Assembly (NCBI GenBank): GCA_013150955.1
Contig: JAADJD010000059.1
Coordinates: 59,881-123,880, forward strand
Direction of reading: 5' to 3'
DNA from: Calditrichota bacterium
GTDB lineage: Bacteria; Calditrichota; Calditrichia; RBG-13-44-9; J042
Length of the DNA: 64,000 bases
Numbering within the stretch: the first letter of the stretch is position 1; every line of letters starts with the position of its first letter. The notes under the pieces are model-generated. The model was not told the origin of the DNA, did not search any database, and was given only the letters and a program-made list of their open reading frames with translations. The translations under genes and the position numbers were made by a program. This document shows, in pieces, positions 46,259-55,366 of the stretch.

Positions 46259-49200
46259 CTACAGATCCGCTCCCAGGGAGAAATACCACAGCGGTTTACT
46301 GGACGATTGCAAATCGAATCGCCAGGCGACATCGATTTTCAGCAGGAAGTACAGGAAGAATACCCGCGCACCGATCCCGTAACCGCTGATCAGATCTTTA
46401 AAGCGCCGGTTACCGAACGCATCCACTGTTGTGGGCTCAAATTTTTGATTGCCGTACCAGGCGCTGCCCAGATCGTAAAACATTACCCCGCGAATGTTGA
46501 AAAACCGGATCTTGGGAAATCCCAGCGCCAGGTATTCGATTAATGGAAAGCGAAATTCCAGGTTGGTGAGGAAGTATCGGGTGCCGATTTGTTCGTAGTA
46601 GTAGGCCCCGCGCAGGGGGGTGACGAATTCCGAGAAGAAAATGTCGTCAATGCGTTGAATGCGCAACCCCCCGCGGAATTTTCGATTGATCCAGTTATCC
46701 ACTCCGCCCAGGAAAAATTGCTGGGCATTCTCACCAAAGCTGGCACCCGCAGCCAGTCGAAAGGCAAAGCTGTAGTCCCGATTGATCATGAAATACTTCC
46801 GGTAATCGATCTGTAACGTCTTGAAATCCCGGCTGTATCGGCTGTATTTGGGACTGTAGGTGGCGGTAATGGAGTATCGGGATCCGTCCCACGGCCCGGT
46901 GTATCCCCACAGCACATTGTCGTGTACAAAGGACAGCGATGGCAACATGGTGCTGACCTTCTGTGTGGGGATGGGAAGATCCAGGTATTCCAGATACACG
47001 TTGTACCACAGATTATAAAAATCCAGCCGTTTGAAACGGTTGAAGGGATACGACATCAGGAAGGTGGCCCCAAAGTTTCGGTAGCGCACCAGTCCATAGG
47101 GGCCAAAGAAGAAATAAACCAGATGAAACCCGCCCACACCGTAATTGATGCGTTGCTTTAGATAGAAGTACAGCAGGTTGAGATCGCTATTCTTCAAATC
47201 CGAGAGCAGGTTGATGTTCAAAATGACCTTATGATCCCCCAGCAAATCGCTGAAGGCAATGGTGGTGTACCCCTGAACGCCAAAGAAGGTATTGTAACCG
47301 GCTGATCCCGTGATAATGTCCGGTGAAAATTTCAACTTATATTTGCGCACCTTATATTGTCCCGGTGCCACCTGATAAGCCTGCACCGGCAATTCCACAT
47401 CCTTTTTCTTTTGCTTGCGCAGCAATACCCGATTTTTAGTAAAGACGTAACGACTGTAGTCGTATTTGGTGGCGCTTACGGTCTTTTTGGGAGCTTTCTC
47501 CTTTCCGCTGCCGGGAGCCTTCCAGTTACGGGCGTACACGGGCAGCGTCCCTTTTTTCATGTCTTTAACGAATTGGGTATCCTCCAGCTTTTCGATGGGA
47601 GGCAGCTCCAGCGGAGTATTCATCAGATAGATGTCGAATCCGCCATCGTAAAAGGACGTAAAAACCATTTTGTTGGCGTTCTTATCCCACCCAATTTGCA
47701 GGATGCCGGAAATGACGTTGGTGATGGGGTAGTCGGTGCTATCCTCCAGATTGCGAATGAAGACGTTAAAAATGCCATTTTTGTCGGCCAGGTAGGCCAG
47801 CTTTTTCCCATCGGGAGAAAAAATGGGATTCTGCTCTTCCCATTCCGTATCCGTAATGCGCTGCATTTTGCCCGTTTCCACTTCCACAATGTAGATGTCC
47901 TTCTTCTCGTAATCGAATTCACTCATGCGAAAATCCGGCGGGATTTCCACGCCGGTAATGTAGTGTTTGCGATCGGATACAAAGGCGATGTATCGGCTGT
48001 CTGGCGACCAGGAAGGTTGATCATCGGTAAATGGGTCGTTAGTGATCTGGCGGACTTCTTCGGTTTCCAGATCAAAAATGTAGATATCGCTCTGGCCGTC
48101 TTTATTCCCCACAAAGGCGATGTAGCGCCCATCGGGACTCCAGGACGTGGTGAACGCACCGTCCAGCTTCATGATGTATTTTTCAATCTCGTCCGTTTTG
48201 ATATCGATGATGTAGATGGCATCCCAGGGGCCACTTTTGGCCGTAAATGCCAGTTTCCGTCCGTCGGGACTAAAACTCATTCCCGGCCGCAGGAAATGCA
48301 GCTCTTCGAAACTCTCCGAGCGTTGCCCCTTAACCAGGGTTTTAATGATCTTTCCCTCGATGGCGGAGAGCAGGTAGATGTTCTGATAGCCCTTGCGATC
48401 GGAAATGAAGGCGATTTTATCGCCGTTGGGCGTAATGGCCGGGCTCACGTTCAGGTAATTGCGATCCTTCTTGTGGTTGGTCAGGCGCTTGGCAAATTCC
48501 ACCGGTTCTTTCCGATTGGCCACGTCCGGCCAGTACTGGCGGCGCAGGTAGCGGTGCCATTTTTCGGTAAATTCCTCGTAATTCATGCCCACGGCCGTGC
48601 GGAGCACTTTCTCGAAACTCACCCGACCCCGCATCTTGCTGAGTAATTCCCCGATCTTTTCCCGGCCGTAGGTTTCCGCAATAAATTTGAACACCGAAGC
48701 CCCACCCTGGTATACCAGAAAGTATTGCAGATACTCCAGTGGCGGCATGTAGCCGTTCAGGGTGGCGTCCCGCACCACCATGTCCAGGCGGGTGTTCCAG
48801 CCCTGCGATTCAAATTCGGCTAACCCTTCGGAAAACCAGAGGGGGGGTGGGGTTACCTCCTCGCGGATCAACGATTGGATCGATCCCCCATACAGCATAT
48901 CGTTCATAACCGCGTGCACCAGCTCGTGATGGATCACGTGCCGAAACTGTTCGTAAGAGCCCTCAAACGGAACCACAATCCGGTTTTTGAACAATTCGGT
49001 CACACCGCCAATCCCTTCTTCCAGATATTCGATGACCACATTGGTTTGCTGCCAGTCGTTATGCGATTTGTACACGATAAACACGATGCGGTCTTTGATT
49101 TCGTAACGGAAGTCCCGGCTCAGCTGTACGTAAGCGGACTCCGCCACTTCGGCGGTAAACTTGGCAATGTCCAGTCCACCTTCGTAGAAGTACACGTCAA

Positions 49201-49330
49201 AATGCTTGGATTGGATGTAGTACCATTCGAACGTTTTATACTGAACCTTGTTTTTTCCGAAGTACTGAGCAGGAAGTGTGGTGGGGATCAGGAAAACACC
49301 AATCAGGATAAGGATGCGGGTCAACTTCAT
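46259..49330 (-). CDS. Gluzincin-like domain / TolB-type propeller / outer-membrane barrel fusion, paralogue
   Basis: A 1023-residue exported protein with the same three-part plan as the gene at 17166-20351. The signal peptide is MKLTRILILIGVFLIPTTLPAQ. The peptidase-MA-like domain has H135-E-L-V-H139 and E168 in LWFSEG, a complete zinc site. Residues 275-590 hold PD40 propeller blades (ITPNGDKIAFISD, FSPDGRKLAFTA, WSPDGRYIAFVG, WSPDSRYIAFVSD, FSPDGKKLAYLAD). From about residue 680 to the end is a beta-barrel with the Omp85-like FFLGGVDNWINRKFRGG turn and a final SLGADL. The role is unknown; surface proteolysis or envelope assembly is plausible. GGAGG precedes the ATG. Confidence 0.78.
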   Translation of the reverse strand: MKLTRILILIGVFLIPTTLPAQYFGKNKVQYKTFEWYYIQSKHFDVYFYEGGLDIAKFTAEVAESAYVQLSRDFRYEIKDRIVFIVYKSHNDWQQTNVVIEYLEEGIGGVTELFKNRIVVPFEGSYEQFRHVIHHELVHAVMNDMLYGGSIQSLIREEVTPPPLWFSEGLAEFESQGWNTRLDMVVRDATLNGYMPPLEYLQYFLVYQGGASVFKFIAETYGREKIGELLSKMRGRVSFEKVLRTAVGMNYEEFTEKWHRYLRRQYWPDVANRKEPVEFAKRLTNHKKDRNYLNVSPAITPNGDKIAFISDRKGYQNIYLLSAIEGKIIKTLVKGQRSESFEELHFLRPGMSFSPDGRKLAFTAKSGPWDAIYIIDIKTDEIEKYIMKLDGAFTTSWSPDGRYIAFVGNKDGQSDIYIFDLETEEVRQITNDPFTDDQPSWSPDSRYIAFVSDRKHYITGVEIPPDFRMSEFDYEKKDIYIVEVETGKMQRITDTEWEEQNPIFSPDGKKLAYLADKNGIFNVFIRNLEDSTDYPITNVISGILQIGWDKNANKMVFTSFYDGGFDIYLMNTPLELPPIEKLEDTQFVKDMKKGTLPVYARNWKAPGSGKEKAPKKTVSATKYDYSRYVFTKNRVLLRKQKKKDVELPVQAYQVAPGQYKVRKYKLKFSPDIITGSAGYNTFFGVQGYTTIAFSDLLGDHKVILNINLLSDLKNSDLNLLYFYLKQRINYGVGGFHLVYFFFGPYGLVRYRNFGATFLMSYPFNRFKRLDFYNLWYNVYLEYLDLPIPTQKVSTMLPSLSFVHDNVLWGYTGPWDGSRYSITATYSPKYSRYSRDFKTLQIDYRKYFMINRDYSFAFRLAAGASFGENAQQFFLGGVDNWINRKFRGGLRIQRIDDIFFSEFVTPLRGAYYYEQIGTRYFLTNLEFRFPLIEYLALGFPKIRFFNIRGVMFYDLGSAWYGNQKFEPTTVDAFGNRRFKDLISGYGIGARVFFLYFLLKIDVAWRFDLQSSSKPLWYFSLGADL

Positions 49331-49388
49331 GGAAGGCCTCCGAAACGTTTTCTAAACAATGGAATCCTTTCATATTCTTTGAAAACAT

Positions 49389-49417
49389 AAAATAAAGTGC
49401 TGCCATGGATAAGGCAA
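49389..49417 (-). promoter_or_regulatory. Possible promoter of the 49330 operon
   Basis: On the minus strand, TTGCCT (49417-49412) and TATTTT (49394-49389) lie 17 bases apart. The -10 is A+T-rich but not a close match, so this is tentative. Confidence 0.35.
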
Positions 49418-49560
49418 GCGGTTATCGTGACCGGGGTGGATTCTGTGAAGCCGATGTCGGTTACCGTTCTCGACCATAAATTCCAGATATCCGTTTCAAT
49501 TTCTGTTAAAATATTCTAATTTCAATTTCGATCAGGAGTTCCAAAAATAAAGGACATTTT

Positions 49561-49947
49561 ATGCGAAAATGGGTGACCGGGATTCCAGAAGGATGGCTGT
49601 TCATGGTGCTGCTGTGGGTGAGTTCAGGATGGGCAACGTCGGCGGATTCGTTACAGCATGGGGTACCGTGGGATAGTGTGGTGGCGGAGATTCAGATCAT
49701 CCAGGGCTCGCGATTGCCCGATTCGGTAAAGGCGCAGTTGCTGGGACAGGTATTCCAGAAGTTCGATCTTGAGATGAGCGATTATCAGGCATTTTATCAG
49801 CAATTTCGTCGCTGGTCGAATGAGCGGGTGGTGCGTTTTCTTCACCGCGTGGAAACCATTATAAAAGCCCGCGCAAAGCAACCGATTCGCGTTTCTGAAA
49901 AGAAACCGCCGAAACTCCCAGAACCACCGCCTTCCGGCAAACCGTGA
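49561..49947 (+). CDS. Small exported protein, DUF4296-like
   Basis: A 128-residue protein with a hydrophobic signal segment (residues 12-26) and helical mature part (VVAEIQIIQGSRLPDSVKAQLLGQVFQKFDLEMSDYQAFYQQF). The pattern of two helices with a phosphate-like YxxFYxQFRRW segment resembles DUF4296 proteins of Bacteroidota, which have unknown function; the resemblance is only by eye. The C-terminal tail is Pro/Lys-rich. AAAGGAC lies upstream of the ATG. It stands alone between divergent and convergent neighbours. Confidence 0.55.
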   Translation: MRKWVTGIPEGWLFMVLLWVSSGWATSADSLQHGVPWDSVVAEIQIIQGSRLPDSVKAQLLGQVFQKFDLEMSDYQAFYQQFRRWSNERVVRFLHRVETIIKARAKQPIRVSEKKPPKLPEPPPSGKP

Positions 49948-50016
49948 ACCCACAAGGCAATTCGATCAACTGGCGTTCAAGCCCTTACCTGGCAAAATAG
50001 ATTGTCCCGGTTGCCG

Positions 50017-50646
50017 CTATTCCAGATCCTCCCGCACTATGTCGCTCAGGTGGAGATTCTGGTTTAATTGCATCAGCGTGTAGCCGCGTCCGGCCGAATA
50101 TTCCACAATGCTGTAGGCCGCCGTGTCCATGTGGATCTTCCAGAAGTATGGTTCGGGAATGTTGAGCAGGCCGGCAATCAGGGCTTTTAGCACCACCTTG
50201 TGCGAAACGATGCCGATGGTTTCCCCGGAATGGTGCGACTGGATGGCCTGCAGGGCGGCCAGCGCCCGGTGTTGCACTTCAGGGATGGGTTCCATACCGG
50301 GAAAACGCAGTTTTTCGGGATGGGTGTGCCAAATGTTCCAGAGCTCCGGGTAGCGTTCCCGGATGACCGACTGTGGGGTGTTTTCCCATTCCCCCAATCG
50401 GATGTTAATGAAGCCCTCCTCTTCTACAACGGGAATGTGTCCGTTTGCGATGATATCGGCCGTCTGTCTGCAGCGGCTTAAGGGACTGGTGTACAGCGTC
50501 TGGAATGAAATGCCCTCAAGTGCCTGCTTTAACTGGTGCGCCTGACGGATGCCGTTTTCGTTCAGGGGGAAATCGTGCCGCCCGCGGAACCGCTTTTCCC
50601 GATTGCCCTGACACTCACCATGACGGATGAAATAGATGGTCAACAT
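50017..50646 (-). CDS. Histidine phosphatase family protein
   Basis: A 209-residue enzyme of the phosphoglycerate-mutase-like superfamily. FIRHGECQGN at residues 6-15 carries the catalytic RHG with the phosphorylated His; SRCRQTADI and GEWENTPQSVIRERYPELW (with a Glu) complete the site, and IGIVSHKVVLKALI gives the second His. The substrate could be a sugar phosphate, a broad phosphate ester or alpha-ribazole phosphate; cobalamin genes are absent here. AGAGGAG precedes the ATG. Confidence 0.87.
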   Translation of the reverse strand: MLTIYFIRHGECQGNREKRFRGRHDFPLNENGIRQAHQLKQALEGISFQTLYTSPLSRCRQTADIIANGHIPVVEEEGFINIRLGEWENTPQSVIRERYPELWNIWHTHPEKLRFPGMEPIPEVQHRALAALQAIQSHHSGETIGIVSHKVVLKALIAGLLNIPEPYFWKIHMDTAAYSIVEYSAGRGYTLMQLNQNLHLSDIVREDLE

Positions 50647-51133
50647 GAAACGAACTCCTCTGGATTTTTGTTCTGATCCCGCTGGATTTCAAATCCCTGA
50701 TCGGATAATGCAGGATAATTCAAGATGGGCAGCAAAATCAAGGGAAATGATTTGTCGATCGGAGGACATCTCCGGTTTTCAAGAAAGGGGGCTTTCGTAT
50801 CCCTGAAAGGCCTTGCCGGCTGGACTGGAAAATTGCCGATTGTTGGTTCAATGAGAAAAATCCGCTCGCTACAATCCATTCTTGATATTCGCAGAGTGAG
50901 CCTCTAAATTGCCATGTCCAGAACGGTTCGTCTCCATCTCCTCCGGGTCAGGCCATTATGTTTGCCAATAAGGCCGTAGTGGGCAAACGGGAACCATCAG
51001 ACAGGGGCATAAAATAAAAAATATCGTAACCCGGAGGGGGCGGAGTTCATCTTTTTGTTGTGCGTTCCATAATGTGCCTTAATTGGGTAAGGCGCTTTTC
51101 CCGGAACAAATCGATTACCGGAAGGATCGTTGT
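50647..51133. other. Intergenic region without recognisable gene
   Basis: The stretch between divergent genes contains one short frame (50725-50907, 60 residues) with no ribosome site or known product. I see no terminator, RNA gene or repeat of the families found elsewhere. A GGAAGG ribosome site at its right end belongs to the next gene. Confidence 0.5.
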
Positions 51134-52060
51134 GTGGCTGTTGTGATCTTTACATTGCTCAGCATGGTGTGGGGAACTACCTGGTTGGCCATTAAGATCT
51201 CCCTGGAAGGCCTGCCACCGTTCTTAGGTGCCACCGCCCGCTTTGTGGTCGCCATCAGCCTGCTGGCCCTCTATGCATTGATCAAACGCATCTCCCTGAA
51301 AATCCCCCGAGAGGATTTTGGTAAGATTTTTCTGACATCATTTTTGATGTACACCTTTGATTACGGCCTGGTATACTGGGGAGAGCAGTATCTGTCTGCA
51401 GGGGTTACCGCCATCTTCTTTGCCACCTTCCCGATTTTTGTGGGGATTTTCTCCAATTTTGTGATTCGAAACGAACCGTTTCTGCTGCCGAAGTTTTTGG
51501 GCATATTTCTGGGATTTGCCGGGGTGTTGTTCATTTTTTACGATCAGTTGATTAAGACCCATTTCGATACCATGATTATTTTTGCCACGCTGGCCATCAT
51601 TCTGGGAGCGGCCGGTGGGGCGCTGTCGACCGTGCTGGTGAAAAAATACTTCCTGCACTATCGTGCCGTGCCGCTCACCCTGCATCAAATGTTGTGGGGA
51701 ATTCTGGTGCTGGCACTGATTGGCCTGCTTCAGGGAGAGGCTCAGGCTATTCAACCCACACCGCGGGTAATGGTGGCCGTGCTGTACCTGGGGGCGGTGG
51801 GATCGGCCTTTGCATTTGTGGGCTATTACTGGCTGTTACAAAACATTAGCGCCATTACCCTGTCGCTCATCATTTACATCACCCCGGTCATTGCCCTGAT
51901 CATCGACTGGATTTTGTATGGCGATGCCATCAACCTGCGCATGGTAGTAGGAATTGTGATGATATTCGTGGGGATTGCGCTGTCCCAGCTGGAAGAATAT
52001 CGCCAATTCTTCCGCAAACGCCGCATGGCCTACGAGCCGGTTTCCCAGCCTAAAAAGTAG
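51134..52060 (+). CDS. EamA/DMT-family transporter
   Basis: A 308-residue membrane protein with ten predicted helices formed by two five-helix EamA repeats (MVWGTTWLAIKISLEGLPPFLGATARF and, in the second half, SAFAFVGYYWLLQNISAITLSLIIYITPVIALIID). Members export amino acids or other small metabolites; the substrate cannot be told. GTG 51134 is the likely start, with GGAAGGA 7 bases upstream; a TTG at 51083 would add 17 charged residues before the first helix. A basic C-terminal tail faces the cytoplasm. Confidence 0.88.
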   Translation: MAVVIFTLLSMVWGTTWLAIKISLEGLPPFLGATARFVVAISLLALYALIKRISLKIPREDFGKIFLTSFLMYTFDYGLVYWGEQYLSAGVTAIFFATFPIFVGIFSNFVIRNEPFLLPKFLGIFLGFAGVLFIFYDQLIKTHFDTMIIFATLAIILGAAGGALSTVLVKKYFLHYRAVPLTLHQMLWGILVLALIGLLQGEAQAIQPTPRVMVAVLYLGAVGSAFAFVGYYWLLQNISAITLSLIIYITPVIALIIDWILYGDAINLRMVVGIVMIFVGIALSQLEEYRQFFRKRRMAYEPVSQPKK

Positions 52061-52112
52061 ATTAGGATCACCCACCGCGATGTGCTGGCAAATGGGTTGA
52101 CCCATTCAGGGA

Positions 52113-53297
52113 TCAATCATACAACAACCACTGGTGTCGGCGTTTCCGAAATGCCTCCAGCTCGCTTTGCCAGCTGGCTTCTATTTCCTCCAGGGAGACC
52201 TGTTCCATCAGCTGCCGCCGCAGATCCCCGTTGCCCACCAGAATGTCGAACGGCATTTTTTCGTATTCGTATTCGTAGGGTGGGGATTTCCACTGAAAAT
52301 GTTCCGGGTAAAGCCGGATGGTCTCCCGCAGAATGGCCAGGGTGGTCAGAAATGGTTTGAATTGCTGGCGATCGGTCACGTGCATGAAGCAGCCGCCACA
52401 CACGTCGCCCTGAAATTTATTGAAGGTGGGTTGGAACTCAACCGGCCGGAAGAAAATCCCCGGCAACCCCAGCTGATTCAGCCGCCGGGCAAAATCGCGG
52501 CCATCCATCCAGGGTGCGCCAAAGATCTCGAAAGGACGGGTGGTGCCGCGCCCTTCGGATAAATTGGTGGCTTCCAGCAGGCACATGCCCGGATAAACCA
52601 GCGTGGTCTCCCAGATGGGCACATTGGGCGATGGCATGGCCCAGGTCAGCCCGGTATCGTCGAAATAGTAACGGCGCTTCCAGCCTTCCATGGGAAGGAT
52701 CTCCAGGGTGAGCTCCGGGAAAAATTCCTGTTGCAGGTAGCGGGCAATTTCTGCAATGGTCATGCCATGACGAACGGGGATGGGATACAGCCCCACGAAG
52801 CTGCGAAAATCCATGTGCAGGATGGGGCCTTCGATTTGCTCCCCGCCAATGGGATTGGGCCGATCCAGCACCAGCACGGCAATGCCCTGCTCCTGACAGG
52901 CTTCCATCACCAGAGCCAGCGTCCAGATGAAAGTGTAATATCGGGCTCCCACATCCTGAAGGTCAACCACCATCAGATCCAGCCCCTTCAGCATCTCCGG
53001 GGTCGGTTTGCGGTGCTGCCCGTAGAGAGAGTAAATGGGAATGCCGGTATGGGGATCGGTATAGCCCTCCCATTCGATCATGTTGTCCTGGGTGTGCCCC
53101 CATAATCCGTGCTGGGGCCCGAATATGGCCTTCAGGGAAAAATATCCCTGCTGACTGGCCGGGTAAAACACATCCAGAATGTGAATCAACTGATGGTTAA
53201 TCGATGCCTGATTGCAAAGCAATCCCACCGCACGTTGTTTCAGGTGACGAAACGATTGCCGTTGTAAAATGTCCAGTCCGGTTTGAACGATGGCCAT
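52113..53297 (-). CDS. DUF1343 protein, NamZ-like exo-beta-N-acetylmuramidase
   Basis: A 394-residue protein of the DUF1343 family, whose member NamZ of Bacillus removes terminal N-acetylmuramic acid from peptidoglycan fragments. Matching segments are AVGLLCNQASINHQ, FGPQHGLWG, IPIYSLYGQHRKPTPEMLKGLDLMVVDLQDVGARYYTFIWTL, LDRPNPIGG and GRGTTRPFEIFGAPWMDG. ATG 53297, behind GGGAGAT, gives a protein without signal peptide, so the enzyme appears cytoplasmic and may serve cell-wall recycling; earlier in-frame ATGs at 53309 and 53351 do not add a convincing signal sequence. Convergent with the DMT transporter gene. Confidence 0.85.
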   Translation of the reverse strand: MAIVQTGLDILQRQSFRHLKQRAVGLLCNQASINHQLIHILDVFYPASQQGYFSLKAIFGPQHGLWGHTQDNMIEWEGYTDPHTGIPIYSLYGQHRKPTPEMLKGLDLMVVDLQDVGARYYTFIWTLALVMEACQEQGIAVLVLDRPNPIGGEQIEGPILHMDFRSFVGLYPIPVRHGMTIAEIARYLQQEFFPELTLEILPMEGWKRRYYFDDTGLTWAMPSPNVPIWETTLVYPGMCLLEATNLSEGRGTTRPFEIFGAPWMDGRDFARRLNQLGLPGIFFRPVEFQPTFNKFQGDVCGGCFMHVTDRQQFKPFLTTLAILRETIRLYPEHFQWKSPPYEYEYEKMPFDILVGNGDLRRQLMEQVSLEEIEASWQSELEAFRKRRHQWLLYD

Positions 53298-53360
53298 GAG
53301 ATCTCCCATTTTTTGAATGGGAAAAATAATTTTTCCCGGTAAATAAATCAAACCCTTTGT

Positions 53361-53777
53361 CCCAAATTAACCCAGGTTATGCTTTTGACCATGACCGACA
53401 CAAATGAACACAAATACAAAATTAACCCAGATTATGCATTAGAACCGCGAATTACACGAATGAACACCAATAAAAATAATAAAATGCATTGGATTCTATC
53501 TGAGTGAAAATGTTTTCTCGGATATATTCGCTATTTTGTTGATTTTATCCCAGATTAAGCAATAGCCTACGAATGACACGAATTAACACAAATAAAACCA
53601 ATAAAATACATTGAATTGTGTCTGGATGAAAATGTGTTGGATGAAAATGTGTTCCGGGGTTTATTCGCGATTTTGTATATATTTTTTGGTTTCATTCGTG
53701 TGATTCGTGGTTTAACGCTTTATTTGGGTTTATTCGAATTCATTCGCGGGATTTGTGGTTTGATGCATTATTCAGGA
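53361..53777. repeat. Dispersed palindromic element, cluster of nested copies
   Basis: At least three overlapping or nested copies, mostly in reverse orientation, between TCCCAAATTAACCCAGG and TTGATGCATTATTCAGGAT. A 16-base stretch of one copy (TGGATGAAAATGTGTT) is duplicated near 53630. The 200 bases after it show no gene. Confidence 0.75.
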
Positions 53778-53977
53778 TTACGCATGGATGTGCCAATCGT
53801 TCTGGCCAGAGATGAGCCCATGGCAGATGGATGCCGGCCGCAGGAGAAGCGCCGGGGTGCCGTAACCCGGCCATAATATCCGGTCGGGAATAGGTCTCGA
53901 GACGGTGATGGAAAAACAAAATCGTTTGGTTATTCAAAGGCCGTGTTTTTATTTTTTAGTAAAATGTGGGGCGTATC

Positions 53978-54751
53978 ATGGATATTCGATTAACGGATAA
54001 GGTGGCGCTGATCACCGGGGCAACCAGTGGCATAGGCGAAGCAACGGCCCGGGTTTTTGCCGCATGTGGGGCCAGACTGGCTTTAACCGGGCGCAATCGG
54101 GAAAAATTGCAGCAGCTTCAGCGGGAACTGCATTCCGATGACAACCGGGTGTTCATTCTGGCGGGAGACATTCGGGATGCGGCATTTCGGCAGCAATTGA
54201 TCCAGCAGACCGTACAGCAGTGGGGACGGCTGGATATTCTGGTGAATTCCGCTGGTATCATTGACACCGGTACCATCGAGAGTACCGATCTGGATCAATT
54301 TGACCGTTTGATGGATGTGAATCTGCGCAGCGTTTTCCACCTGATGCAGCTGGCCATCCCCCATCTGGAGAAGAGCCGGGGGAACATTGTCAACGTTTCT
54401 TCGGTGGCGGGATTGCGTTCGTTTCCGGGGATCCTGGCCTATTGTGTAAGTAAGGCCGGCCTGGATCAATTGACCCGCTGTGCGGCTCTGGAGCTGGCAC
54501 CGCGGGGCATCCGGGTTAACGCGGTGAATCCGGGTGTGGTAAAGACCCGCCTGCATTTGCGCTCTGCCATGGATGAGGCGGCCTATGCGCAGTTCCTGGA
54601 ACACAGTCGCTCCACGCATCCGCTGGGACGGGTGGGAACGCCGGAGGAGGTGGCAGAGTTGATCGCTTTTCTGGCATCGGAACATGCCGGATGGATTACC
54701 GGGGTAACCTACAGCATCGACGGAGGACGTGCACAAACCTGTGCGCGATAA
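53978..54751 (+). CDS. Short-chain dehydrogenase/reductase
   Basis: A 257-residue classical SDR. TGATSGIGEATA is the nucleotide-binding TGxxxGIG motif, NSAG the structural segment, S in NVSSVAGLR, and YCVSK the catalytic YxxxK; the C-terminus WITGVTYSIDGG is typical. It reduces or oxidises a carbonyl substrate with NAD(P)H; the specific substrate is not readable. ATG 53978 begins MDIRLTDKVALITG; an in-frame GTG four codons earlier sits on the ribosome site. The HAD gene follows after 15 bases, forming a two-gene operon. Confidence 0.88.
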   Translation: MDIRLTDKVALITGATSGIGEATARVFAACGARLALTGRNREKLQQLQRELHSDDNRVFILAGDIRDAAFRQQLIQQTVQQWGRLDILVNSAGIIDTGTIESTDLDQFDRLMDVNLRSVFHLMQLAIPHLEKSRGNIVNVSSVAGLRSFPGILAYCVSKAGLDQLTRCAALELAPRGIRVNAVNPGVVKTRLHLRSAMDEAAYAQFLEHSRSTHPLGRVGTPEEVAELIAFLASEHAGWITGVTYSIDGGRAQTCAR

Positions 54752-54766
54752 AAGGGAAGGGGATCC

Positions 54767-55366
54767 ATGGTTCGCCACATCATTTTCGATTTGGGAAACG
54801 TGTTAGTGGAGATTCACCCGGATGAGGTGATGACCGATTTTGCCCGGCGGTGTCATCAGCCGGTGGAAAAGATTAAGCAATTTTATTTATCGGCCCTGCA
54901 TCTGGATTTTATGACCGGGCTGATTCCACCCACAAAATTTTACCACTACTTAATGGAAGAATTCCAGTGCAACCTGGGTTTTGATGAGTTTCTGTCCATC
55001 TGGAAGCGGGTGGTTGGCGGGCCCAAGCCGGGCATTCCAGAACTGGTGGAGCAACTGGCCCAGCGTTATGTCCTTTCGGTCTGTTCCAATACCGATCCCT
55101 GGCACTGGGAAACCGCCCTGGAAAAATGTGCTTTCTTTCATCATTTCAAATATGTGTTCCTCTCTTATGAGCTGCAGCATCGCAAGCCCGATCCGTACAT
55201 TTTTGAATACATGTTGAAAACCCTGCAGGCGAAGGCCGGAGAATGTTTGTTTATTGACGACACCCGGGAAAACATTGAGGCGGCAGCCAGGATGGGATTT
55301 CAGGTGTTGCATGCCTGGGATGCCGCAACCATTGAACAGTTTTTGCGTCAGCAGAAATTACTTTAG
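54767..55366 (+). CDS. HAD-superfamily hydrolase, YihX-like
   Basis: A 199-residue haloacid-dehalogenase-fold phosphatase. Motif I is FDLGNVLVEI, where the second Asp of DxD is Asn, as in YihX-type glucose-1-phosphate phosphatases. Motif II is CSNT, motif III KPDPYIF and motif IV FIDDTRENI. The helical cap is short. An AAGGGG site precedes the ATG. Its stop overlaps the end of the convergent gene by 9 bases. A sugar-phosphate substrate is inferred from the subfamily. Confidence 0.82.
   Translation: MVRHIIFDLGNVLVEIHPDEVMTDFARRCHQPVEKIKQFYLSALHLDFMTGLIPPTKFYHYLMEEFQCNLGFDEFLSIWKRVVGGPKPGIPELVEQLAQRYVLSVCSNTDPWHWETALEKCAFFHHFKYVFLSYELQHRKPDPYIFEYMLKTLQAKAGECLFIDDTRENIEAAARMGFQVLHAWDAATIEQFLRQQKLL

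Noticed and set aside
47357-48646. 429-residue frame on the + strand
   Set aside because: It lies antisense to the propeller part of the fusion gene at 46259-49330, whose reading is strongly supported by PD40 repeats; the antisense frame is a codon-bias shadow.
50725-50907. 60-residue frame in the gap before the DMT transporter
   Set aside because: No ribosome site and no recognisable feature; the basic composition alone is not evidence.
52089-52104. Terminator between the convergent DMT and NamZ-like genes
   Set aside because: AATGGG-TTGA-CCCATT is a short 6-bp hairpin without a T run on either strand.
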